Assembly (NCBI GenBank): GCA_003153035.1 | Contig: PMBT01000052.1 | Coordinates: forward strand, 45,974 to 85,223 | Direction: 5' to 3' | Length of the DNA: 39,250 nucleotides | From: Opitutia bacterium | Lineage (GTDB): Bacteria; Verrucomicrobiota; Verrucomicrobiia; Opitutales; Opitutaceae | Shown: positions 17,821 through 26,700 of the stretch, piece by piece | Layout of the letters: each line of letters begins with the position of its first letter | Position numbering within the stretch: the stretch's first letter is position 1 | The notes under the pieces: generated by a model | What the model saw: only the letters and a program-made list of their open reading frames with translations | Databases searched by the model: none | Told to the model about the DNA's origin: nothing | Position numbers and translations under genes: made by a program

Positions 17821-18933
17821 TTATCCTTTGATGAGTTGAATGACCCGCTCCTGGTCCGGCACGCTCAAGTCCGCATGGATCGGCAGGCACAGGACCTGCT
17901 GCGCTACCCGGCTGGCCACCGGCAGGTTTTCCGCGGCGGCCGAAGGCAGGCCGCGGTACATGGGCATTTCGCTGACCAAAGGGAAAAAATACCGGCGGGC
18001 AAAGATGCCGTGTTCCCGCAGGCGCTCGTACAGGGCATCGCGGCTGCTGGCATGCTCGGGTCCGACGAGAATCGGAAAGTAGGAGTAATTCACATCCGTG
18101 TCTGCCGGTTCGGGCAGACACCGGATGCCGGGCAGCCCGGCCAATTCTGTCCGGTAGCGGCGGTCCACCGCCCGGCGCTTCTGTTTCCCGTCCTCCAGAT
18201 AGCGCAGCTGCAGGAGGCCAAACGCCGCCTGAACCTCGTTCATCTTTCCGTTGATGCCAGGGCCGACTACGGTCACTTCGTCTGCAATTCCAAAGTTCTT
18301 CAGGTAGTCGATGCGCTGCTTGGTCTTTTCGTCCGGGGAAACAATCGCCCCGCCCTCAAACGTGTTGAACGACTTCGTGGCGTGAAAACTCAGGACCGTG
18401 AGATCGCCGTGCCGGGCAAGGCTCTTGCCATGATAGCGTACATCGAAGGCATGCGCCGCGTCGTAAATCACCTTGAGCCCGTAGCGGTCGGCAATGCGCT
18501 GGATCCGGTCGACATCGCAGGGATGGCCGTAACAATGCACCGGCATGATCGCCGTGGTGAGCGGCGTGATGGCGGACTCGATCCGATCCGCATCTAGATT
18601 GAAAGTTTCCGCATCGATGTCGACGAAAACCGGTTTAATGCCATTCCACAACAGCGAATGCGTCGTCGCGACAAACGTGAATGGTGTCGTGATCACCTCT
18701 CCGCTGATGCGCAGGGCCTGCAGGGCCACCACCAGCCCGATCGTGCCGTTGGCAAAAAGTGACAGGTGGGGCACCTCCAGATGCTGGGCCAGCGCGGCTT
18801 CCAGTTCGTTGTGAAAGGGTCCCGCGTTGGTCAGCCATTTGTTCTTCCAGATCTGCTGGAGATACGGAATGAATTCTTCCAGCGGAGGAAGATAGGGTTG
18901 GGTGACGTAAATCGGCCTGCTGGTAGGTTCCAT
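17821..18933 (-). CDS. DegT/DnrJ/EryC1/StrS-family PLP-dependent nucleotide-sugar aminotransferase
   Basis: IYVTQPYLPPLEEFIPYLQQIWKNKWLTNAGPFHNELEAALAQHL, VITTPFTFVATTHSLLWNG, IPVHCYGHPCD-like segment, IYDAAHAFDV, VLSFHATKSFNTFEGGAIV. Confidence 0.95.
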   Translation of the reverse strand: MEPTSRPIYVTQPYLPPLEEFIPYLQQIWKNKWLTNAGPFHNELEAALAQHLEVPHLSLFANGTIGLVVALQALRISGEVITTPFTFVATTHSLLWNGIKPVFVDIDAETFNLDADRIESAITPLTTAIMPVHCYGHPCDVDRIQRIADRYGLKVIYDAAHAFDVRYHGKSLARHGDLTVLSFHATKSFNTFEGGAIVSPDEKTKQRIDYLKNFGIADEVTVVGPGINGKMNEVQAAFGLLQLRYLEDGKQKRRAVDRRYRTELAGLPGIRCLPEPADTDVNYSYFPILVGPEHASSRDALYERLREHGIFARRYFFPLVSEMPMYRGLPSAAAENLPVASRVAQQVLCLPIHADLSVPDQERVIQLIKG

Positions 18934-19317
18934 GGCTGTTCAATCCGTCCCGGCGCGACCAGCGGCCGCCACGCCGGCGGCGATGCCCTTGCGCTTGGTG
19001 GGCTTCAGACCCGGCCGCAATCCAGGGGTCGAAAAAAGCTCCGCCATATTCATGAGGACTTTGTGGCATCGGTCTTCACTCTGGTCAACTGCCGCGTCAG
19101 CCTGGAAAGAAGCCGGCATTCCCGCCAACCGTCACCCCGGTCCCAGCCGGCGCGTCCGGCTGGACAATGCCACCTCTTGCTTTTGTTGCCCGGCAGGCGG
19201 CAGACCTTCCATGACATGAATTGGGCTCGATTGTGCTTGCGCCGCGTACGGATGCATTCGGACCAGCGCCAAAGCTCATCCCTTGACAGGATCTCTCCTG
19301 CCATACATCGGTATTAC

Positions 19318-19536
19318 ATGCCCGTTGCCACCCTTCGCCTCACGACCGCCGAGAAACGCCGCTTCAACGCGGAAGCCCGGCGCCGCGGTCTTTCACTCTC
19401 CGAGTACCTTCGCCGGGCCGGTCACGCCGAGGCCACCCGGGTCGATTGGAGGACCTTTTTTGCCGCCACGCCTCCGGTAGCCCTGCCGCCTCGCGCCCCC
19501 ACCGACCTCTCCACTCGTGAAGGATTCGGAGGTTAG
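19318..19536 (+). CDS. Putative RHH-type antitoxin
   Basis: MPVATLRLTTAEKRRFNAEARRRGLSLSEYLRRAGHAEATRVDWRTFF, 72 aa; overlaps the downstream PIN gene by 20 bp. Confidence 0.78.
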   Translation: MPVATLRLTTAEKRRFNAEARRRGLSLSEYLRRAGHAEATRVDWRTFFAATPPVALPPRAPTDLSTREGFGG

Positions 19537-19951
19537 GTATCTGATCGATGCCGGCCCGCTCGTCGGCGCCTTTTGGCCCGCCGATCAGTGGCACGCCTGG
19601 AGCCGCAAGACCCTTTCTTCGGTCGGCGGACCCGTCTACACGACCGAGGCCGTTTTCGCCGAGGCTGCATATCATTTGAAAGCGCCGACCAACGCGCTGC
19701 TCCAATTGCTCGCCGCACTGGAGACCGGGTTGGTGCGCTTGACCCCCGTGGCGCCCGTTGATGCCGTCCGCGCCGCGGAAATCATCACCCGCTATGCCCC
19801 CCGCTCCGATTGGGGCGATGCTTCGCTCGTCATTCTCTCCGAGCGTTTTCCTCGCGCCCGCCTGATCACGGTCGACATCCGTGATTTCACCATCTACCGC
19901 CGGCGCAATGGCAGCCCGGTGCCTTGCATTGCGCCGCCAAGTCCTATTTGA
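19517..19951 (+). CDS. PIN-domain ribonuclease (VapC-like toxin)
   Basis: YLIDAGPLVGAFWPADQWHAW, TTEAVFAEAAYHL, DWGDASLVILSERFPRARLITVDIRDFTIYR; 144 aa, GTG start. Confidence 0.88.
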   Translation: MKDSEVRYLIDAGPLVGAFWPADQWHAWSRKTLSSVGGPVYTTEAVFAEAAYHLKAPTNALLQLLAALETGLVRLTPVAPVDAVRAAEIITRYAPRSDWGDASLVILSERFPRARLITVDIRDFTIYRRRNGSPVPCIAPPSPI

Positions 19952-19984
19952 GTGTTCGGTCGGCCCGCTTTGCCCCTCTCCTGA

Positions 19985-20674
19985 ATGAAACTCTCCATCG
20001 TCATACCCTGCTACAACGAGGCCAAGACCATCCGGCAGATCGTGGAGCGCGTCCGCGCCGCCCCGGTGCCGGACAAGGAAATCCTCATCGTCGACGACTG
20101 CTCGCAAGACGGCACGCGCGAGCTGTTGGAGCGGGAGATCGCGCCGCTGGTGGCAAAAATCCTCTACCATGACGTCAACCGGGGCAAGGGCGCCGCGCTT
20201 CGGACCGGCTTTGCCGCGGCCACGGGCGACGTGGTCATCGTGCAGGACGCCGACCTTGAATACGACCCTCAGGAGTATCCGCGCCTGATCGGGCCCATCG
20301 CCGAGGGCAAGGCCGATGTCGTCTTCGGCTCGCGCTTCATGGGCGCCGAGGCGCACCGGGTGGTCTATTTCTGGCACATGGTCGGCAACAAGTTCCTCAC
20401 CCTGCTTTCCAACATGTTCACCAACCTGAACCTCACTGACATGGAAACCTGCTACAAGGTCTTCCGGCGCGAGGTGCTGTCGAAAATCGCCATCAAGGAA
20501 GATCGCTTCGGATTCGAGCCGGAGATCACCGCGAAGGTGGCACGGCTCGGCTGCGTGATCTACGAAGTCGGCATCAGCTACTACGGCCGCACCTATGCCG
20601 AGGGCAAGAAGATCGGCTGGCGGGACGGCTTCCGCGCGTTCTACGCCATCGTGAAATACAACGTCTTCCGGTGA
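19985..20674 (+). CDS. Family 2 glycosyltransferase, polyprenyl/dolichol-phosphate mannose synthase-like
   Basis: [95 protein letters not shown]. Confidence 0.96.
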   Translation: MKLSIVIPCYNEAKTIRQIVERVRAAPVPDKEILIVDDCSQDGTRELLEREIAPLVAKILYHDVNRGKGAALRTGFAAATGDVVIVQDADLEYDPQEYPRLIGPIAEGKADVVFGSRFMGAEAHRVVYFWHMVGNKFLTLLSNMFTNLNLTDMETCYKVFRREVLSKIAIKEDRFGFEPEITAKVARLGCVIYEVGISYYGRTYAEGKKIGWRDGFRAFYAIVKYNVFR

Positions 20675-20701
20675 GGAAGCACCGCCTCATCCCCTCCGAT
20701 C

Positions 20702-22384
20702 ATGCTTCAATGGTTCGACGACAATCCTAGCTGGTATTGGTGGCTGGTCTGCGCCGCGCTCATTGCGTCCTTCGCCGTCATGCTCCGGCCGCTGGTTCGC
20801 GCGGACTGGAAGGACGTCAATCGCACTGACTGGCGCTGGGGGTGGGTCATCCTCGGCCTGCTGGTCGTGGGGCGCTGGCCTACTTGGTTTGTGACTCGCG
20901 AGTTCAACACGGACGAAAGCCAGCTCATCGCCGGCGTCATCACCCTGCGCCACGATCCCATGTTCTGGCGGTCGGTTGACGGTGTCACCGCGGGCCCACT
21001 GGACTTTTACGCCCTGATGCCCGCCGGCTGGATCCATGGGGCGGACGACTATTTTTCCGTCCGCCTCACCGCGCTCCTCCTGGTCGCCGCGGCCCTGGTG
21101 TTCGCGCACCAGGCCGTCGCCCTGGCGTTTGGCCGGCAGGTGGCGCGGACGACCGGCTTTGCCGTTGTCTGCTTTGAATCCCTGACGCTGCACGTCGACA
21201 TCCTGCACTACTCCACCGAACTCGTGCCAGTTACCCTGCTGGCGGCTGCCGTCTTCCTGTGCGTGCGGCGGTTCCTCGAGGAGGCCGATTGGCGGTGGAA
21301 TGCCGTGGGCGGCCTGATGCTGGGAGCCGTGCCACTGGCCAAACTGCAGGCCGTCCCGATCGCCGGCTTGCTCGGCCTGGGTTGGGTGGCCGGGGAGCTT
21401 TGGCTCTGGCGACAGCGCTCGCTGGACTGGAAACGAAGGCTCGCGGCGCTGTGCGCCGGTGCGGCCGCGCCGATCCTGGCATGCGCCCTCGCGCTTTTCC
21501 TGACCGGCCAGTGGCAGCACGCGTTGATTCCCTACTTTCTGCACAACATTTCCTACGTCGAGGCGGCCCAGTGGCACTTCAAGGAGGTCGTCGCCACCAT
21601 CGCGGACAGCTCCTTCCCCGACGACGGCCTGTTGCTCTGCTGGCTGGCCGGGGCCGGTTCCTGGCTGCTGTTGACGCTGCCGCTTTCGCGCGCCACCGAC
21701 CGCTCGAGCCGGCTGCTCGCAGCCGGCGCCGTGGGGTTATGTTTGACCAGCCTGGTCTGTATTTTCGTGCCCGGTCGCCCCTTTCCCCATTATCTTCAAT
21801 TGCTGGTTGTGCCCTTGATTCTCGTCCTCGGCGCCACGACTGGCCTCGTCGTCAACGCCCTCGAGAATCACCGCTCCATCTACCGGCGCGGCCTTTTGGG
21901 CGCTGCGGTGCTCTGCACCACCGGGGGCTTGCTCTACGTGCGGGGCACCTACAAACACCCGTACGTGGGGATCCTGACCATGTACCAGGCCCATCCGCAG
22001 GGCACCATCGCCCGGGAGCTCAGAAAATACGCCCAGCCGGGCGAGGCCCTAGGCGTTTGGGGCTATCTGAACAGCGCCTATGCCGAGGCGGGGCTGCGCC
22101 AGGCGACACGGGATACCCATTCCGCCTCGGCGATTGTCGACAACCCGCAGCGCCCGTATTTCCGACGCCGATACCTCGCCGACCTGGAGCGCTCGGCGCC
22201 TCCGGTGTTTGTCGACGCGGTTGGTCCGCGCAATATCGCCTTTGAAAACCGGGCATTGATCGCCCACGAAACGAATTTTCCCGAGCTCGGTGCCTATATT
22301 CGCGCGCACTACACGCAGGTGGCCGATGAGAAGGGCTGCCGCGTCTACGTCCGCAACGACCGCCTCCCGGCCGCGCCCCATTAA
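20702..22384 (+). CDS. Multi-TM GT-C-like (PMT/ArnT-type) membrane protein
   Basis: 560 aa, many TM segments; early acidic loop REFNTDESQLIAGVITLRHDPMFWRSVDGVTAGPLDFYAL; 27 bp downstream of the DPM1-like gene. Confidence 0.8.
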   Translation: MLQWFDDNPSWYWWLVCAALIASFAVMLRPLVRADWKDVNRTDWRWGWVILGLLVVGRWPTWFVTREFNTDESQLIAGVITLRHDPMFWRSVDGVTAGPLDFYALMPAGWIHGADDYFSVRLTALLLVAAALVFAHQAVALAFGRQVARTTGFAVVCFESLTLHVDILHYSTELVPVTLLAAAVFLCVRRFLEEADWRWNAVGGLMLGAVPLAKLQAVPIAGLLGLGWVAGELWLWRQRSLDWKRRLAALCAGAAAPILACALALFLTGQWQHALIPYFLHNISYVEAAQWHFKEVVATIADSSFPDDGLLLCWLAGAGSWLLLTLPLSRATDRSSRLLAAGAVGLCLTSLVCIFVPGRPFPHYLQLLVVPLILVLGATTGLVVNALENHRSIYRRGLLGAAVLCTTGGLLYVRGTYKHPYVGILTMYQAHPQGTIARELRKYAQPGEALGVWGYLNSAYAEAGLRQATRDTHSASAIVDNPQRPYFRRRYLADLERSAPPVFVDAVGPRNIAFENRALIAHETNFPELGAYIRAHYTQVADEKGCRVYVRNDRLPAAPH

Positions 22385-22493
22385 GACCAGCGGTCGAACC
22401 GGCCGTCGTTTTCCCATGGGATCTGGCGGCTCCGGTGCCGGAGGCGGAACGTCGGATGGCAGGACGGCGTCGGCGCGATGATTGCGAAGCCGT

Positions 22494-24635
22494 TCAGGTC
22501 GTGGAGACTTTTGCCTCTGCCTGCCTGCGAAGGAGCCCAAAGGCGAGAAGGTAAAGAACCAGGGCCATGAGTGCCGTCGAGCGCAGGCCACCAAGCATCG
22601 AGTAGTATTCCAGGCACCCGCCAAGCACCGCACCGAGCAGGTTGGCGCCGAGCGACGCCGCTCCGTCTGTCGCGCGCGCCAGCAGCATGGGAACGATGAT
22701 GCCGGCGAGGCCCACGGGCAGTCCGGTGATCAATCCGGCAAGAACTCCTTTTGCGAGAAGCGGCAGAGTCTGCAGCCAGCCGACCGGGAAAAAGCTGAGC
22801 AGGGCCACCGCGATGAACAGGACCACAAAACCCGGGAATGGATTGGTCCACCGGGTTCTCATTACGAGGGCGTTTGCCAACAACACCATGAGCAGAATGC
22901 CACCAAAGATGGCGGCATTGACGATCCAGGTTGAACCGAAAAGCAGGGACATGCTGGTCACGCCTCGCGTCTCAATCAGCATGAAGGCGGCGCCCATGAG
23001 GAAGATCGGCCAATCGAAAGCGGTGCCGCTCTTCCCAATTCCGAAAACCGGGCGGACGGTCACGGCAGCAAGGATCAGGATAAAGCAGAGCATGGTGGCA
23101 TAGCCCCACGGGACTACTCCGGGACGAATGTAGAGGAAGGGCCAATCATCGCTCGTCGTTATGACAACGTCCATTTTCGACTCCGGCATCACGCGATGGC
23201 TCCGCCCGAGAACCGCGAAATCGATCTGCGCTCCGTCGCGGGGAACAATGAAGGTCGCCGTGGCATGCAACGGGGAAAGAACCGTATAGGGTTCGCGGCC
23301 CGTTGCCTTGGTGATGGTCCAGTAGATTCGGTCAAAAAACCACTGTCCAGCCACGCAGGAGAAGGCGAGCGAGAGGTGTCCGCCTTGGGCGACCCGGTTC
23401 CAGGCGGCGCGGATGCCTTCTTCGGTGTAAACGTAATTGTCCAGCCGCAGGGTGGCCATGGCGGATACCATTGCGTGCGAGTCGAGGAGACCGTAGCAGA
23501 CGACGTCGTACTTCGCTTCGCGATTCTTGTCAAAAAAGGCCCGGGCGTCATCCACGACTGGAATCACCCGTGGGTCGCTGTAAGGCTTTTCGGGATGACG
23601 GGCCCGACCGATATCGATGATCATCCCATCAATATCCACGCTGGTCACTTGCGAGTAGCCATTGCGAAGGGCGGCCTGCACATCGTTGCCGGTCCCGGCT
23701 CCGACGATGAGCGCGGTTCCCCGGTGTCGGTTTGCCTGGAACGGAAGATCGTAAAGGTTTCGGAATTGTCCGAGAAAAAGCCGCTCTTCTTCCGTCAGTT
23801 TGGGCTCAGCGAGCCGAAGGTCCGAAAGATCGTGAAGGTACTGATGGAAATCGCGATTTACCTCGAGTTTCTGGAAGAGCAGCGAGGGGTCGTTTGACAC
23901 GACAATGCGATTGTAGGGCGAGAAAACCGCGCCCTGAACGGAATAGAAACCGAGCGCCACGACCAGAACCGCGAGCAGTACGGAGGTTCGCGTGCGGACG
24001 AGAGCGACGAACGGGGCGCAAGCCAGGGCCAGCCAAACTGCCGGGCCCGCGTTGCACCAGGCGACCGCCGTGAAAAGCAGCACGCCCAGGAGGGAGCCCG
24101 TGAGGTCGGCGGAGTAGGCTTTCAACACGGGCAGTCGTGAAAAGAGATAGCCCAATGGCGCGCCGCAGCAGACAAAGATGAAAATAATAAGGCAATGGAG
24201 ACTCAGGAAAACCGCCAGGTGGGTGGCGAAGACGGTGAAATTGGCGGGGATGACCTCACCGCCCCACAGCATGATGCTGTTATCAGGGAAGGTCATTCTT
24301 ACGAGATTCAGCTTCTCCGCAAAAGCCATGGGGATGGCCAGCACGAGCAGCGCGGGAAGCGCCAGATGAACCAGGCCCGGCAAACGCTTCCCAAGGGCCA
24401 CACCGACGCCCATGCCGAAAAATACACCGATGAGGACCACGTTGTTGAAATAGGCGAAGATCCGCACCTGCGACGACGTCCAGCGAATGATCGCCAGCTC
24501 AAGGGTCAAAATGCCGAACGTCACTAACCCAATCATCCATGGCGTTGAAACGCGCCGATCTGCCCAACGCGCGTCTGAAAGCACCTTCGGGAAGCGCATG
24601 CCTGGAAGGCCATCGGCTCTTGGAGCCTGCGGCAA
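22494..24635 (-). CDS. Integral membrane protein with embedded spermidine-synthase-like SAM-binding domain
   Basis: N-terminal TM block, soluble Rossmann block (ALIVGAGTGNDVQAALRNGYSQVTSVDIDGMIIDIGRARHPEKPYSDPRVIPVVDDARAFFDKNREAKYDVVCYGLLDSHAM), C-terminal TM block. The start could be internal (MRFPKVL). Confidence 0.85.
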   Translation of the reverse strand: MPQAPRADGLPGMRFPKVLSDARWADRRVSTPWMIGLVTFGILTLELAIIRWTSSQVRIFAYFNNVVLIGVFFGMGVGVALGKRLPGLVHLALPALLVLAIPMAFAEKLNLVRMTFPDNSIMLWGGEVIPANFTVFATHLAVFLSLHCLIIFIFVCCGAPLGYLFSRLPVLKAYSADLTGSLLGVLLFTAVAWCNAGPAVWLALACAPFVALVRTRTSVLLAVLVVALGFYSVQGAVFSPYNRIVVSNDPSLLFQKLEVNRDFHQYLHDLSDLRLAEPKLTEEERLFLGQFRNLYDLPFQANRHRGTALIVGAGTGNDVQAALRNGYSQVTSVDIDGMIIDIGRARHPEKPYSDPRVIPVVDDARAFFDKNREAKYDVVCYGLLDSHAMVSAMATLRLDNYVYTEEGIRAAWNRVAQGGHLSLAFSCVAGQWFFDRIYWTITKATGREPYTVLSPLHATATFIVPRDGAQIDFAVLGRSHRVMPESKMDVVITTSDDWPFLYIRPGVVPWGYATMLCFILILAAVTVRPVFGIGKSGTAFDWPIFLMGAAFMLIETRGVTSMSLLFGSTWIVNAAIFGGILLMVLLANALVMRTRWTNPFPGFVVLFIAVALLSFFPVGWLQTLPLLAKGVLAGLITGLPVGLAGIIVPMLLARATDGAASLGANLLGAVLGGCLEYYSMLGGLRSTALMALVLYLLAFGLLRRQAEAKVSTT

Positions 24636-24992
24636 GCGGTAAGCATCATTTTGTAGAATAACGAGTTCACGACCGGTCGTTGTGTATCATATTCCAGAGG
24701 AATCTGTTGCCTCATTTGAGGTCCGTACGTGATCCACCGCTTTCATCGCTTTCTCACATCCCCTATGCCGGAGTGAACTTCGACTATCGATTGAATCCTC
24801 GGTGTCGTCGCAACTCAGTCGAGACCGACCTTGGCGCTCCTGCAGGATGCCCCGGCACGGCGCTCCTCTTTATAACCAGCGGAGGCACGGTCGTATTCTG
24901 CGAAGTCCAGCAATTGAACTATTGCGGCGCGGTTCTCGCGCGCCAACATGAGGCGGCTTCAACCCCGCCTTTTCCCGCGCAATTTGGACCCG

Positions 24993-26639
24993 ATGGTTAA
25001 CCAAAGTGTCTCTGCAGATGATGGAGAAGCCGCCATCCCGCCGGCTGTCTGGGCAGTCGCCGTGGCGGCGGCGGTTCTGCCATTTCTCGCAGATCTCCCC
25101 ATCGATTATGACCGGCTCGCCCCGGTCGCCGTGCTGCCGGCGCTCTGGCTTGGCCGGAAATATCGGCCCGCCGACCAGGGGAACCCCCAAGCGCGGAAGA
25201 TTGACCGGGTGCTAATTACCGCCGCGGCGGGGGTGGCGATTCTATCGGCAATTCTCGGTCCTCATCCGGTTCCGTCGCTTGTCGGCTCCGCGTCCTGGGC
25301 TTGGATTCTGGCCGGCGCTCTTCTGGCCCGGCGACTGGCCGCCAACACCCGGGCCGTCCGGTTGATTCTGGCCGGCATCACTATGGGGGCCACGCTCGGC
25401 TGTCTGGTCGTGTGGGCGCAATGGGTGGAGGGGACCCCGATCAACGCGTTTCCTCACTACGGTCATGGGCGGCTGTTCGGACTCCATATGATGGTGGGAA
25501 CGATGACTGCGCTGGCCTGGGTGGTTTTGACCCCCACCCACAGCGTTGCGCGCCTGCTGGGGTATGTGGTCGCGGTGATCAATTGCGGCGGGATGCTGTG
25601 GTCAGGCGGGCGCGCCCCGCTGGTCGGCGTGGCGGCGGGGCTTGCTCTCTGGTTTTGGCGCAGCGAGCCGGCCGAGCGGCGCGTTCTGATTCGCGGTGTG
25701 CCCCTCGTGTTTCTCGGCGGAATACTGCTCTCGTGCTTGCGGTGGTCGCCCGAGCCCTATCTCGGGTGGTGGAACGCGCTCGCCCGCACGAATGCAGCGA
25801 CTTCCGTCGACGCGCTTTCTTCCACCCGCCTGAGTTTCTGGCAGGTCACCTGGCACGAGATCCTGAAGGCGCCGTGGATTGGACATGGGGCCGACTCGTA
25901 CCGTTTCATTGTTCCCAAACAGGACGGCAACCAACCCCACAACTGGGTCCTGCAGTTCCTGCTCGATCTTGGCGTGCTGGGCGCCGTGCCTCTCGGTTGG
26001 CTGCTGCTTCGCCAGGCCCACGGAGGACTGGCTGGCAACCGTGCCGACGGGGACGCAGGAGCTTTTGCCGCCCGGCGGGCAATTGCCGGAGGATTGGTTG
26101 CATGCCTGGCCGCAGGATTGCTTGACGGTGTTTTTTATCATGCGGTCCTTTTGCTGCCGGCTGCCTTGCTTGCCGGCCTGGTGGGAAGCACCGGCGCAGA
26201 ATCGACCGGCAATCCTGGCCGGACTTTCCGGCCAGGATGGTTGTGCCTCGTTGCCTCGGGCGCATTGTTGGGATTGCACAGTTATCTGGTCGCCTGCATG
26301 GCGTACCCGCCCGCTCCGGCCGGACCCGATGCACCGGCTGCGCGTCTGCTGCGAGTTTTCCCCAGCACCACCTTTGCCCTGCATGGCTGGCTCAACGCCT
26401 GGCGAACCACCCATCCCGACGTTGTTCTCGAATGGTCACAATGGGCCCAGCGAGAGAGCGACAATCCGTCGGAGTTTCATGTCTATGCGGCCGTGCTCTA
26501 TTCCGAGAGGCGCGACTTTGCCTCGGCCCGCCGCGAGGTGGAGGCCGCCATGCGCACAGCGCACTGGAATTCACTCCCTAAACTGAGGGCGCTGCTGGCG
26601 GCCATCCGCGCCGCTGAGGCGCAATCCAGCTTACCGTAG
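24993..26639 (+). CDS. O-antigen ligase/polymerase-like membrane protein
   Basis: Multi-TM with Wzy_C-like segment TRLSFWQVTWHEILKAPWIGHGADSYRFIVPKQDGNQPHNWVLQFLLDLGVLGAVPLGWLLLRQ. Start at MVNQSVSADDGE. Confidence 0.88.
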   Translation: MVNQSVSADDGEAAIPPAVWAVAVAAAVLPFLADLPIDYDRLAPVAVLPALWLGRKYRPADQGNPQARKIDRVLITAAAGVAILSAILGPHPVPSLVGSASWAWILAGALLARRLAANTRAVRLILAGITMGATLGCLVVWAQWVEGTPINAFPHYGHGRLFGLHMMVGTMTALAWVVLTPTHSVARLLGYVVAVINCGGMLWSGGRAPLVGVAAGLALWFWRSEPAERRVLIRGVPLVFLGGILLSCLRWSPEPYLGWWNALARTNAATSVDALSSTRLSFWQVTWHEILKAPWIGHGADSYRFIVPKQDGNQPHNWVLQFLLDLGVLGAVPLGWLLLRQAHGGLAGNRADGDAGAFAARRAIAGGLVACLAAGLLDGVFYHAVLLLPAALLAGLVGSTGAESTGNPGRTFRPGWLCLVASGALLGLHSYLVACMAYPPAPAGPDAPAARLLRVFPSTTFALHGWLNAWRTTHPDVVLEWSQWAQRESDNPSEFHVYAAVLYSERRDFASARREVEAAMRTAHWNSLPKLRALLAAIRAAEAQSSLP

Positions 26640-26663
26640 CCCTAGAACGTCTACCGACGCGTA

Positions 26664-26678
26664 CCGGACCCTGTCCGG
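26664..26678. terminator. Possible hairpin terminator between convergent genes (no clear U tract)
   Basis: CCGGAC CCT GTCCGG perfect 6-bp stem in the 61-bp convergent intergenic gap. Confidence 0.35.
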
Positions 26679-26700
26679 CGCTCGAAGATCCACCCGGCCA

